DNA of 64,000 bases from Rhodoluna limnophila (GCA_945883505.1 CAMCXL010000007.1:26453-90452); one strand, 5' to 3'. Shown: positions 43,070 through 51,240, counted from the first letter of the stretch. The notes: generated by a model not told the origin, from the sequence alone. Numbers and translations are program-made.

Positions 43070-44284
43070 TTAAGCGCTCGGCCTTGCAGCGTACGGAACC
43101 ATTTCACCGAGGCGCTGGTTCATCGGAATGATTCGAACCGGCTTCGATGGGTTAGGTGCGTCAAGAATTAGTCCGCCACCGATGTAAATACCGATGTGGT
43201 ATTTCGAGCCATAGCTTCGGTTCAGGTGATCGTTCGAGGTCGACCAGAAAATCAAGTCCCCGGCTTCAACGTTTCTAACTGGAACAAGCTGTCTTTTATC
43301 CATCGCGTTTATAAACTGATTCGAAACCGAATGGGTACCGATATAGATTCCAGCTGCCTCGTAGGCCTTCATGGTCAGACCCGAGCAGTCCCAAACGTTT
43401 GGTCCGCGGCCACCCAGCACATATGGCTTACCCAGCTGGGCTCTAGCAAAGGCAATAACCCGATCAACTTTTTCTTGGTTTGGTGGGCCAACCTTATAAA
43501 GCTCGGGGGCTTCTGGAACGCTGGTTCCAGCTGCCTGGCGTCTTTCCCATGCCAGACCCTCAGCTCGCTGACGCTCAAGATCAGAAGCTGTGTTCTTCAG
43601 CGTTGCTAACTGGTTATAGAAAATTCTTCCCTGGCGCTTATTGGCTTCGACCTTGGCCTCTACGGCATTGGCGGCTGCGGTCGCCTCATCAAAAGCCTTC
43701 TTGGCGACTTCGGCCTTGGCCTCAAGCTCTGCCTGAGCGGCGGCCAACTCATCGGTTAGGGATTTGGCTAGCCGCTGACGCTCCAAAGACTTCTGATAAA
43801 TAAGTTCGGTTTGCTCGGCCAGTTTTTCCTGGGCACCAAGTTGATATAAAAGGTCATCGGCTTCACCGGGGTTTAGAAACAGATTCAAAGACGTTCCGCC
43901 CGATCCGTTTCTAAGCATCTGGGAGGCAATTTGGCCAAGCTGCTTCGCAGCTTCATCAGCTTCGGCGAGCGCGGCTTTGGCCTGTTTCTCTAACACCTTT
44001 ACCTTGCGCTCAACCACTTCAAATTCTTCTTGAGCGACGTTAAAAAGCTCAGCTTTGATGCTGGCCTCGCGGTTTAGAACCGCAACTTCATCTTCTTGCT
44101 CTTGGATCAGCTTCTCGATGCGAGTGATCATGTTCTTTTTATCAACTACGTTTCGCTTAGCAGCGGCCACCTCGGCGGCGGTTGGGTAGTTGGGGTTGGC
44201 AAGAGCCGGGACGGCTACCAGGGTGCCAAGAAGTAATCCCAGGCTCGCGAGCAGGGCAAAAGAAGTCTTTAGTCGATTAGACAT
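43070..44284 (-). CDS. NlpC/P60 peptidoglycan hydrolase with coiled coil (RipA-like)
   Basis: 404 residues from ATG 44284 (a TTG at 44293 would add three). Signal peptide of about 29 residues ending LVAVPALA, then a long heptad-rich coiled coil (about 40-230, EVAAAKRNVVDKKNMITRIEKL ... ), an Ala/Pro linker, and a C-terminal NlpC/P60 endopeptidase domain with Cys in NVWDCSGLTMKAY and His in KYHIGIYIGGG. Predicted secreted D,L-endopeptidase for cell separation, the coiled coil keeping it off or docking it to FtsEX-like partners. Its upstream region is unusually structured. Confidence 0.9.
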   Translation of the reverse strand: MSNRLKTSFALLASLGLLLGTLVAVPALANPNYPTAAEVAAAKRNVVDKKNMITRIEKLIQEQEDEVAVLNREASIKAELFNVAQEEFEVVERKVKVLEKQAKAALAEADEAAKQLGQIASQMLRNGSGGTSLNLFLNPGEADDLLYQLGAQEKLAEQTELIYQKSLERQRLAKSLTDELAAAQAELEAKAEVAKKAFDEATAAANAVEAKVEANKRQGRIFYNQLATLKNTASDLERQRAEGLAWERRQAAGTSVPEAPELYKVGPPNQEKVDRVIAFARAQLGKPYVLGGRGPNVWDCSGLTMKAYEAAGIYIGTHSVSNQFINAMDKRQLVPVRNVEAGDLIFWSTSNDHLNRSYGSKYHIGIYIGGGLILDAPNPSKPVRIIPMNQRLGEMVPYAARPSA

Positions 44285-44291
44285 ATTTTTC

Positions 44292-44297
44292 AAGCTA
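44292..44297 (-). promoter_or_regulatory. -10 element for the NlpC/P60 gene
   Basis: TAGCTT on the minus strand, 7 nt before ATG 44284. If used, the mRNA is leaderless and would bypass the structured segment upstream (44300-44430). Confidence 0.35.
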
Positions 44298-44299
44298 AC

Positions 44300-44430
44300 A
44301 CGGAACCTTGAAGTATTACCTGAAGGATGGCTGAGAGTGTCGTTAGATAAAGGGCTGTAAGCCCGTTGGGCTTGCCAAGTAAGGCACTTGGGGGCTACTG
44401 TTTATAGCTGGTGCTATGAAGTTCCACTCT
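44300..44430 (-). other. Structured non-coding segment between tRNA-Glu and the NlpC/P60 gene
   Basis: No gene. On the minus strand it holds a perfect 6-bp hairpin CCAAGT-gcctt-ACTTGG, then AAGCCC-aac-GGGCTT, whose 3' arm can instead pair as GGGCT-tac-AGCCC, so two mutually exclusive stems exist, plus ATAGC-acca-GCTAT nearer the tRNA. It could be a 5' leader of the hydrolase gene, an sRNA on either strand, or part of the tRNA-Glu promoter region. It does not match a riboswitch class I know by sequence. Confidence 0.4.
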
Positions 44431-44435
44431 TTGTA

Positions 44436-44511
44436 GGCCCCATCGTTTAGTGGCCTAGGACGCTGCCCTTTCACGGCAGTAGCACGGGTTCGAATCCCGT
44501 TGGGGTCACCA
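44436..44511 (+). tRNA. tRNA-Glu (TTC)
   Basis: Acceptor GGCCCCA/TGGGGTC, anticodon arm CTGCC-CTTTCAC-GGCAG with anticodon TTC, T arm GGGTTCGAATCCC, encoded CCA. First of a three-tRNA group. Confidence 0.96.
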
Positions 44512-44533
44512 GATGTATGGCTCGTAGCAACGA

Positions 44534-44607
44534 GGCCCTGTAGCGCAGTTGGTTAGCGCGTCGCCCTGTCACGGCGAAGGTCGCCGGTTCAAGTCCGGTC
44601 AGGGTCG
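44534..44607 (+). tRNA. tRNA-Asp (GTC)
   Basis: Acceptor GGCCCTG/CAGGGTC, anticodon loop CTGTCAC with GTC, T arm CCGGTTCAAGTCCGG, discriminator G (an aspartate identity base), no encoded CCA. 22 nt after tRNA-Glu. Confidence 0.96.
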
Positions 44608-44618
44608 CTTCAAATAGG

Positions 44619-44643
44619 AGCCCTCTTTTGAGGGCTTTTATTG
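44619..44643 (+). terminator. Rho-independent terminator after tRNA-Asp
   Basis: Perfect 7-bp stem AGCCCTC-tttt-GAGGGCT followed by TTTATT. It separates tRNA-Glu/Asp from tRNA-Phe, though read-through is possible with so short a T tract. Confidence 0.75.
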
Positions 44644-44669
44644 AATGGGGGTGGGTCAAACCACCTCTA

Positions 44670-44745
44670 GGCTCTGTAGCTCAGTTGGTAGAGCGAACGA
44701 CTGAAAATCGTTAGGTCACCGGATCGATGCCGGTCGGAGCCACCA
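44670..44745 (+). tRNA. tRNA-Phe (GAA)
   Basis: Acceptor GGCTCTG/CGGAGCC (one G-U pair), anticodon loop CTGAAAA with GAA, T arm CCGGATCGATGCCGG (ATCGATG loop instead of TTCGANT, a small oddity), encoded CCA. Confidence 0.95.
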
Positions 44746-44845
44746 GTTTCACTTCGTCTTCTTTTTTAAACCCACCTGGGAAAATTTCTTCTGGGGTGTT
44801 GGGAGCTAAAGAAGTGCTACTTCTATACATGTAGTGATTAGGTTG

Positions 44846-44884
44846 GTTGTTAGACAACTCTTGGCTGGCCCTATTTGGCCAGCC
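44846..44884. promoter_or_regulatory. Palindromes upstream of the 14-TM MFS exporter gene
   Basis: Two inverted repeats lie back to back 31-69 nt before the GTG start: GTTGT-tag-ACAAC (44846-44858) and the perfect 8-bp GGCTGGCC-ctattt-GGCCAGCC (44863-44884). The second has no T tract, so it is a poor terminator; it could be an operator for a local drug-sensing repressor. No regulator gene is adjacent. Confidence 0.35.
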
Positions 44885-44914
44885 CCAACCCCTGCCGCTA
44901 GGAATAAATAAAAA

Positions 44915-46516
44915 GTGCCTCAAAAATCACGCAACCGCTGGATCGGCTTAATCTTTATCTCGATGGCTATTTCCATCGTCATCATCGACGGCACCATCGT
45001 AAACACCATCTTCCCCGCCATCATCAATGATCTTTCTTTAAGCTCAGCTGAAGTTCAGTGGGTTCAAGAGTCATACATCCTGGTCTTCGCAGCACTGCTA
45101 CTGGTGTTTGGTTCGATTGCCGACCGCATCGGTCGCAAGCGACTACTAATCATCGGCATCGTAATCTTCACCCTGGCCTCGGTCTGGGCAGGTCTTTCAG
45201 GTTCTGCTTCCGAGATGATCCTGGCTCGAGTGGTGCAAGGTATCGGTGGCGCCATGGTGCTACCAACAACACTTTCGCTGGTGAACGCAAACTTCCAGGG
45301 CAAAGAACGAGGAATAGCCTTTGCCGTTTGGGGTTCAACAATCGGTGGAATGGTTGCGGTGGGACCGGTGCTCGGTGGCTGGCTAGCAACTGATTTTGAC
45401 TGGCGCTGGGCCTTTGGCATTAACTTGCCGATTGGAATCATTATCATCGCAGGACTTTTGTATTTTGTTCCGGAGTCCAAATCCTCTCAGCGAGCAGGTG
45501 GCATCGATTTTGTTGGAGCAGCGATCTCGGTTGTGATGTTCTCAACTTTGGTGTTTGGCCTTATCGAGGGAAGAATCTACGGTTGGTGGGAGATAAACCC
45601 CAACAATCAGTTTGAGCTGTTTGGCTTTGTTTGGCCCACCGAAGGTCTCTCGGTTATTCCGGTTGCGCTGATTATTTCCGTTATCGCAACTGTGGCATTT
45701 GTGATGTGGGAGAAAAAGCGCGAGAGCGAAAAAAAGAACGTTTTGCTAGATCTTGATTTATTCAAGATCGGATCTTTTAGAAATGGCTCTATCGCAGCGG
45801 CGATCATCTCGATGGGTGAATTTGGAATCCTGTTCGCAATCCCTCTTTGGCTGCAGAACGTGCTGGGGCTTTCCCCAATTAGCTCGGGACTGGTGTTGCT
45901 GTGGCTGGCAGCCGGAGCATTCTTGGCCTCCGGTATTGGTGGAGCACTAAGCGGCAAATTGGCTCCAGCGATGGCGGTTCGTATCGGCGTTGGACTTGAG
46001 CTAATCGGTGTTGCAGGTATTGCCCTAAACGCCACCATCGACGGCGGTTGGATTTCAATTGCTGGGTTCTTGTTTTTGTATGGAATCGGAATTGGTCTTG
46101 CAACAGCTCAGCTAACCGGTGTCATCATGGTTGATGTTCCGATGGATAAAGGTGGCCAGGGATCGGGTTCGCAATCCACTGTGCGTCAGATTGGTTCGGC
46201 GCTTGGAATCGCAGTTCTTGGAACTGTTTTGTTCACCTCGACTCAAGCCTCGCTTGAAACAAGACTTTCCGATCTGCAGGTTGATTCAACCCAGCAGGTG
46301 CAAATTATTGATGCGGTGGTTGAATCAGCCGGTGCCGCAATTCCAACACTGGGCGCAGTAAGTCTAGAAATCCAAGAAGCAGCCGGTGAAGCCTTCACCG
46401 ACGGTGCTAAAGCTGCGGCTTGGGTCGCCGGAGGATTCTTGCTGCTTGGCTTTGCCAGCACCTTTAATCTGGGAAGTAGGGCGCCGGCTAAGCCAGCGCG
46501 TGCAAAGAAAAAGTAA
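44915..46516 (+). CDS. MFS exporter, DHA2 family (14 TM, EmrB/QacA-like)
   Basis: 533 residues with about fourteen TM segments. TM1 contains the DHA2 signature VIIDGTIVNTIFPAI, then motif A GSIADRIGRKRLLIIG and motif C-like GIGGAMVLPTTLSLVNANF, with GPVLGGWLA typical of antiporters. Drug/proton antiport is the family function; substrate unknown. Basic C-terminus (APAKPARAKKK). GTG start at 44915; AGGAA lies 10-12 nt upstream, a weak site. Confidence 0.85.
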   Translation: MPQKSRNRWIGLIFISMAISIVIIDGTIVNTIFPAIINDLSLSSAEVQWVQESYILVFAALLLVFGSIADRIGRKRLLIIGIVIFTLASVWAGLSGSASEMILARVVQGIGGAMVLPTTLSLVNANFQGKERGIAFAVWGSTIGGMVAVGPVLGGWLATDFDWRWAFGINLPIGIIIIAGLLYFVPESKSSQRAGGIDFVGAAISVVMFSTLVFGLIEGRIYGWWEINPNNQFELFGFVWPTEGLSVIPVALIISVIATVAFVMWEKKRESEKKNVLLDLDLFKIGSFRNGSIAAAIISMGEFGILFAIPLWLQNVLGLSPISSGLVLLWLAAGAFLASGIGGALSGKLAPAMAVRIGVGLELIGVAGIALNATIDGGWISIAGFLFLYGIGIGLATAQLTGVIMVDVPMDKGGQGSGSQSTVRQIGSALGIAVLGTVLFTSTQASLETRLSDLQVDSTQQVQIIDAVVESAGAAIPTLGAVSLEIQEAAGEAFTDGAKAAAWVAGGFLLLGFASTFNLGSRAPAKPARAKKK

Positions 46517-46521
46517 CTACT

Positions 46522-46923
46522 TTGAAAACCAAAATATTGTTCGCGGTGTTCTTGGGTGGTGCCCTCGGGTCCATTGCGCGATTCAGTATTTTTCTAGGCG
46601 TAGAGCAAGCTGGAGTCACAGCTGTTGCCATTGAGTTAGTTGCTACCTCAATTGTTAATTTGGCAGGTGCTGGCTTTCTGGGCTTTGTCCACAGCAAGTC
46701 ATTCAAGGAAAGCGAAAAAGCCAAGGCATTCTGGGGTTCGGGATTTGCCGGGGGCTTTACAACCATCAGTGGCCTTGCCCTTATAACCGCCGGCTCTGGG
46801 TTAGGTCTTTCCGAGCTTGGCTACCTTTACTGGCTGATGGTTATTTTGCAGTTCGCACTTGGCATCTTGGCTTACTGGTTCATAAATAGTCGCTTTGACC
46901 GAGCCAAAGAGTCGGTGAACTAA
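46522..46923 (+). CDS. crcB: CrcB/Fluc fluoride channel subunit (divergent copy)
   Basis: 133 residues, four TM segments. GGALGSIARF at the start and IVNLAGAGFLGFV carry the Gly/Arg and Asn landmarks of CrcB, but the normally strict TTFSTF-like motif is changed to TTISGLAL, so the phenylalanine that lines the fluoride pore is lost here. Starts with TTG 5 nt after the MFS stop. The next gene is a second CrcB; in organisms with two adjacent copies the two subunits form a heterodimer. Confidence 0.85.
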   Translation: MKTKILFAVFLGGALGSIARFSIFLGVEQAGVTAVAIELVATSIVNLAGAGFLGFVHSKSFKESEKAKAFWGSGFAGGFTTISGLALITAGSGLGLSELGYLYWLMVILQFALGILAYWFINSRFDRAKESVN

Positions 46924-46927
46924 CAAA

Positions 46928-47275
46928 GTGCTAACCGGATTTGAGCTGGTAGCGGGCGTTTTGGCTGTTGGGGTTTTGGGTGGCGTTGGATCTGTAGTTC
47001 GACATTTTGTTGGAACCTGGAGCGGGTTTTTACCCTGGGGTATTTTGGCTGCCAACTCGATCGCATCTTTGTTGGCCGGTGCTTCAGTTGCTAACGGGTT
47101 TTATGAGATTGCTCTAGTTATTGGTCTTGCCGGAGGCCTTTCCACCTTCTCGACCTTCGCGGCTCAAAGCTATGAGCTCATAAGCTCTGGCCATAGGGCC
47201 CGAGCGGTGCTGAATTCGGTTGCAAACCTTCTGATTCCAGCTGGCAGTTTGCTTATAGCGGTCAATATCCTCTAG
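46928..47275 (+). CDS. crcB: CrcB/Fluc fluoride channel subunit (canonical copy)
   Basis: 115 residues and four TM segments. GGVGSVVRHFV, WGILAANSIASLLAG (conserved Asn) and GLAGGLSTFSTFAAQSYEL with intact TFSTF motif. Exports fluoride passively. GTG start 4 nt after the first copy's stop, so both are made together, as needed for a dual-topology or heterodimeric channel. Confidence 0.9.
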   Translation: MLTGFELVAGVLAVGVLGGVGSVVRHFVGTWSGFLPWGILAANSIASLLAGASVANGFYEIALVIGLAGGLSTFSTFAAQSYELISSGHRARAVLNSVANLLIPAGSLLIAVNIL

Positions 47276-47297
47276 CTAAAAGCCTCGGGCTGGATGC

Positions 47298-47370
47298 TAA
47301 ACTTGGCAACAGTTCACTGATTCTGCGCCGATTCTGGCGCGGCCAAGATTTAGAAAGAGGGGGTCTCGCC
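47298..47370 (+). promoter_or_regulatory. Promoter and leader of the DUF3073 gene
   Basis: A TAAACT hexamer lies about 67 nt before ATG 47371. The leader then contains GCGCC-gattct-GGCGC, a 5-bp hairpin, and a GAGGGGG ribosome binding site 8 nt before the start. Plausible but unproven. Confidence 0.4.
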
Positions 47371-47568
47371 ATGGGGCGTGGCCGTCAAAAGGCAAAACAC
47401 ACCAAAGTCGCCAGAGAGCTGAAATATTTCAGCCCGTCGACTGATTACAGTGCCCTGGAAAAAGAACTAACCAAAGCCCCTGGCTCTGAAGAGCCCGACT
47501 ACGAAGATAAGTGGGCTGATCTCTACGAAGATGAAGGCAGCGAAGAGGACCAGTCGCCCAAGTCCTAA
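47371..47568 (+). CDS. DUF3073 family protein
   Basis: 65 residues. The basic N-terminal part MGRGRQKAKHTKVARELKYFSPSTDYSALEKEL is the DUF3073 signature, followed by an acidic tail rich in Asp and Glu (EEPDYEDKWADLYEDEGSEE). The family is small, cytoplasmic and specific to Actinobacteria; function unknown. Strong GAGGGGG site before ATG. Confidence 0.92.
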   Translation: MGRGRQKAKHTKVARELKYFSPSTDYSALEKELTKAPGSEEPDYEDKWADLYEDEGSEEDQSPKS

Positions 47569-47657
47569 AGAGAATTAAAAAGTCCTCGGGGCAACCGCCC
47601 CCAGGCAAACCAGACGGTCGAAATGACATTCGATCCGAAACTGAAAGAAAACTGAAT

Positions 47658-48668
47658 ATGAAAAAATCCAGAATAAAGCTGGTGCCAATGGCGCTGGCTC
47701 TAGGGGCCATATTGACCCTAGGCGCATGCGCCACGGTAAACCCAGTTAGCACCACAGCTGATTCAATCACCATCTACTCAGGTCGAAGCGAAGCTCTAAT
47801 TGCGGAGCTACTAGAAACCTTCGAGCAAGAAACCGGCATTGAGGTTCAAGTTCGCTACGGCGACTCTTCAGAACTCGCAGCCCAAATTCTTGAAGAAGGC
47901 CAGAACATCCGTGCCGATGTTTACTTCGGTCAGGACGCTGGAGCACTCGGTGCCCTAGCCAAAGAGGGCGTCGCCAAGACCCTTCCCAAAGACATCACCG
48001 ACCTAGTCCAAGCCGAATACAAATCGCCTGATTCCACTTGGGTCGGAGTCTCAGGTCGAGCCAGGGTTCTGGTCTATGACGAGACAAAAGTGTCGCCCAT
48101 CCCAACTTCTTATAAGGATCTAATGGATCCTTCTTGGAAGGGGCGAATTGGTATTGCACCAACCAATGCCTCTTTCCAGGCTTTCGTGACAGCCATTCGC
48201 GTTCTTGAATCCGATGCTGTAGCCGAAGCGTTTCTTGTTGCCATGAAACAAAACGCTGTGCTGTTTGAGAAAAACTCCATCATCTTGCAAGCCGTCGAAG
48301 ACGGCGTGGTTGACGCAGGTCTAATCAACCACTACTACTGGTTCGAACTTGCCGCCGAATTGGGCGAGGAAAACATGAAATCCAAGCTTGCCTGGTTCAA
48401 AGACGGCGATGCCGGCAACCTAATAAATGTTGCCGGAGTTGCAGTGCTGAGCGATAACCCGAGTGCAACTGTATTTGCCAAGTGGTTGCTTCAAGACACC
48501 GCGCAAAAGTTCTTTGTCGAAAAAACCAGAGAGTACTCAATGACCGGAATCCCTGAGGTTCAGGGGCTAAAGCCACTCACAGATATTAGGGCACCGATCT
48601 TTGACCTTTCCGATCTAGATTCTCTAGCTGAGACACTTGAATTAATCCGAAAGGCCGGACTGCTCTGA
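47658..48668 (+). CDS. Iron-type ABC transporter substrate-binding lipoprotein
   Basis: 336 residues. Signal with lipobox ILTLGAC (Cys24) anchors it outside. ITIYSGRSEALIAELLETFEQETGIEVQVRYG and the paired tyrosines in INHYYWFELA are typical of ferric-iron binding proteins of the FbpA/FutA type; thiamine- or phosphonate-type relatives are less likely. No DtxR-like iron box was seen in the 89-nt gap before it, which holds a GGGGC-aacc-GCCCC hairpin. First gene of a three-gene importer. Confidence 0.88.
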   Translation: MKKSRIKLVPMALALGAILTLGACATVNPVSTTADSITIYSGRSEALIAELLETFEQETGIEVQVRYGDSSELAAQILEEGQNIRADVYFGQDAGALGALAKEGVAKTLPKDITDLVQAEYKSPDSTWVGVSGRARVLVYDETKVSPIPTSYKDLMDPSWKGRIGIAPTNASFQAFVTAIRVLESDAVAEAFLVAMKQNAVLFEKNSIILQAVEDGVVDAGLINHYYWFELAAELGEENMKSKLAWFKDGDAGNLINVAGVAVLSDNPSATVFAKWLLQDTAQKFFVEKTREYSMTGIPEVQGLKPLTDIRAPIFDLSDLDSLAETLELIRKAGLL

Positions 48669-50209
48669 TAAAGACATCCAAGTCGTCAGCTCCGCTAGCC
48701 ATATGGCTTGCGGCGCTGACGGCCGTCTTTATTTCTTTAGTTCCACTCGGTTATCTGTTTATTCGGGTTGGAACTTCCGGCCTCACTGATTTTCTAGAAA
48801 TTGTTTCCACCCCAAGGACACTTGAGCTAGTCGTTAGCTCACTGCTTCTGGCCGTCGCGGTTTCGCTTTCTGCTGTTGTGGTGGGAACAATTCAGGCCTG
48901 GATTGCAGTTCGGTCAAACATCCCTGGAAGAAAAGTATTTGCAGTTCTTGCTGCCTTACCCTTGGCAATACCTTCTTATGTTGCCGCCTACGCCTGGATT
49001 GCGGTGATCCCAGGATTTAGTGGTTTCTTTGCCGCTTGGCTGTTGCTGACTGTTGGCACCGCACCGCTTGTTTATCTCTCCGTGTCGGCAGCGCTTGCAA
49101 GATTTGATTCGGCCACCGAAGAAGTTGCTTCCTCTTTGGGAGCTGGCAAGTTTGCAGTTCTTGCCAAGATCACTTGGCCAAACATCCGAGGAGCTGCGGT
49201 ATCCGGTGGGCTTTTGTCGGCGCTTTATGTGCTGAGCGATTTTGGTGCCGTGAGCATCGTTCGCTACGACACTTTTACCAGGGCCATCTATAACGCCTAC
49301 CGAGCAAGTTTTGATAGAAACCTGGCTGCTAGCCTCGCCCTAGTTTTAGTTGCCGTGACCATCTTGGTGTTAGTTGTTGAATCAAGATCTCGCGGAACAA
49401 GACCAGTTGGAACCGTAATCGCAAACCGACTGAATCGGATTGATCTTCGAAACTGGAAGTTGCCACTGGTTGCACTTCTTTCAGGAATTGCAACCGTTAG
49501 CTTGCTGGTGCCACTTGCTAGCTTGACCCGCTGGTCAATTGCTGGTTTTGCCAATACCGACTGGGAACAGCTCTTGCAAGCGCTTTATAGCTCGGTGGTG
49601 TTATCGGTTTCCGGAGGAATGGTAACTGCGCTATTGGCAGTTGCCATAGCAATTATTGTGGTGCGCTTTAAGCCAAGGTTCTTTGTTTTCCTGGAGCGTT
49701 CGGTATGGCTAACCCATGCCACACCTGGAATAGTGGTTGCCCTCTCGCTTACCTTTTTTGCCAACCAAGTTGCCACTTGGATATACCAAAGCGTTTTCTT
49801 GGTGCTGATTGCCTACCTGGCTCTTTTCTTACCCAATGCACTCTCGGCAATCTCAACACCGCTCAGGCAGTCCCCGGTGGCCCTCGATGAGGTTGCAGCA
49901 TCACTTGGTCTAACTAAGCTGCAGACCCTTAGAAAAGTGGTTCTTCCAATTGCCGGTCCTGGAATCTTTGCCGCCACCACGTTGGTGATTCTGACTGTTC
50001 TGAAAGAGCTTCCAGCAACTCTTTTGCTTCGACCAACCGGAGTTGAAACCTTGGCAACCAGGCTCTGGACCGAGACCAGCGTTGCTGCCTTCTCAACGGC
50101 TGCGCCCTATGCATTACTTTTGGTAGTGCTGGCTGGAATTCCAGCCTGGTTGCTAAATCGAGCAATTAGAAAAGATCTTGAACCAATTAATGACTTGGAG
50201 CGTGGCTAG
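48665..50209 (+). CDS. Iron-type ABC transporter permease (FbpB-like), non-canonical start
   Basis: About 514 residues with two copies of a six-TM permease half, including EEVASSLGAGKFAVLAKITWPNI and DEVAASLGLTKLQTLRKVVLPIAGPG, the EAA loops that dock the ATPase. The first ATG/GTG/TTG in frame is GTG 48878, but 70 family-like residues precede it (PLAIWLAALTAVFISLVPLG is a good TM1). The only sensible earlier start is CTG 48665, which overlaps the previous stop as CTGA; ATA 48668 is an alternative. A lost ATG through sequencing error is the other explanation. Confidence 0.85.
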   Translation: MIKTSKSSAPLAIWLAALTAVFISLVPLGYLFIRVGTSGLTDFLEIVSTPRTLELVVSSLLLAVAVSLSAVVVGTIQAWIAVRSNIPGRKVFAVLAALPLAIPSYVAAYAWIAVIPGFSGFFAAWLLLTVGTAPLVYLSVSAALARFDSATEEVASSLGAGKFAVLAKITWPNIRGAAVSGGLLSALYVLSDFGAVSIVRYDTFTRAIYNAYRASFDRNLAASLALVLVAVTILVLVVESRSRGTRPVGTVIANRLNRIDLRNWKLPLVALLSGIATVSLLVPLASLTRWSIAGFANTDWEQLLQALYSSVVLSVSGGMVTALLAVAIAIIVVRFKPRFFVFLERSVWLTHATPGIVVALSLTFFANQVATWIYQSVFLVLIAYLALFLPNALSAISTPLRQSPVALDEVAASLGLTKLQTLRKVVLPIAGPGIFAATTLVILTVLKELPATLLLRPTGVETLATRLWTETSVAAFSTAAPYALLLVVLAGIPAWLLNRAIRKDLEPINDLERG

Positions 50210-51240
50210 TGGTTGAAACTCTCGCGCTTTCAAACATAAGTAAATCCTTTGGTTCGCAAACTGTTCTGAAGCAACTCTCCCTTGAGGTGGCAAACGGAGA
50301 GTTTGTTGCGGTTCTTGGTTCCTCCGGATCGGGTAAGACAACACTGCTTCGACTTATTGCAGGCTTTGACGATCCAGACCGGGGAGATATCTCCATTGCT
50401 GGGAAGCTAGTTGCCGGCAAGAATGTCTTTGTTGCGGCCGAGGCAAGAAAAGTTGGATATGTGCCGCAGGATGCGGCACTATTCCCACACCTCTCGGTTT
50501 TTGAAAACATCGCCTTTGGTTTAAAAGGCCTGAGCAAAACTGCCAGGACTGACAGGGTCAGATCCTTACTAAAACTTGTCTCGATGGAAGAGTTTGAATC
50601 CCAGTCTTCGACTTCTCTTTCTGGAGGACAAAAACACCGCATTGCGCTAGCTCGTGCGCTAGCTCCCGAGCCTGAGCTGATATTGCTCGATGAGCCTTTT
50701 GCTGCCCTGGATGCCGAGCTTCGCTCGCGCATCAGGGAGGAAATCAAGCAGGTGCTGGACCAAGTCTCCTCAACGACCATCTTGGTCACCCACGACCAAG
50801 AAGAAGCGCTCTCGATTGCCGACAGAGTTGCCCTGCTGCGAGATGGCAACTTCGCCCAGGTTGGAAACCCCAGGGAGATTTACTCTGCTCCGGTTGACCT
50901 GGGGGTTGCAACTTTCCTTGGCGACTCAGTGATTGTTGATGGGGTTGTCGAAGCCGGCAAGGTGAGTACCTCTTTGGGTCAGCTAACTTTGTTGAACTCT
51001 GCCAAGGAAGCAAGCCGCGGCAAAGTTGCCATTAGACCAGAGAACTTCTATCTGCAGCCAGATCTAAACGGTGACTCGATAGTTGTTGGAAGACAGTTCT
51101 TCGGTCACGATGCTGTGGTGGAAGTCAAAACCCCAAGCCAGCTAATTAGAGCCAGGTCCTCTGGTCCATTTGCCCCCGAGGTTGGCATGAAGGTCACCGT
51201 CTGGGTTCGCGGGGCTGTGAACTTCTATCCCGAGAGCTAA
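50209..51240 (+). CDS. Iron-type ABC transporter ATPase (FbpC-like)
   Basis: 343 residues. Walker A GSSGSGKTT, Q-loop GYVPQDAALFPHLSVFENI, signature LSGGQKHRIALARALA, Walker B LILLDEPFAALD and switch His in LVTHDQEEAL; C-terminal TOBE-like domain (FGHDAVVEVKTPSQLIRARSSG). ABC ATPase of the ferric/putrescine/sulfate importer group. GTG start shares one base with the permease stop (TAGTG). Stop overlaps the converging purM stop. Confidence 0.9.
   Translation: MVETLALSNISKSFGSQTVLKQLSLEVANGEFVAVLGSSGSGKTTLLRLIAGFDDPDRGDISIAGKLVAGKNVFVAAEARKVGYVPQDAALFPHLSVFENIAFGLKGLSKTARTDRVRSLLKLVSMEEFESQSSTSLSGGQKHRIALARALAPEPELILLDEPFAALDAELRSRIREEIKQVLDQVSSTTILVTHDQEEALSIADRVALLRDGNFAQVGNPREIYSAPVDLGVATFLGDSVIVDGVVEAGKVSTSLGQLTLLNSAKEASRGKVAIRPENFYLQPDLNGDSIVVGRQFFGHDAVVEVKTPSQLIRARSSGPFAPEVGMKVTVWVRGAVNFYPES

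Noticed and set aside
44331..44402. Possible extra tRNA-like or tRNA-Tyr-like sequence (AGGGCTGTAAGCCCG) on the plus strand
   Set aside because: Only an anticodon-arm-like hairpin is present; no T arm (TTCGANT) and no acceptor pairing could be found.
44863..44884. Terminator for tRNA-Phe
   Set aside because: The stem is strong but followed by C-rich sequence without T tract, on either strand; kept only as a possible operator.
47569..47657. Iron box (DtxR/IdeR) or riboswitch before the iron-type ABC importer
   Set aside because: No TTAGGTTAGSCTAACCTAA-like palindrome; only a GGGGC/GCCCC hairpin that matches no riboswitch I know.
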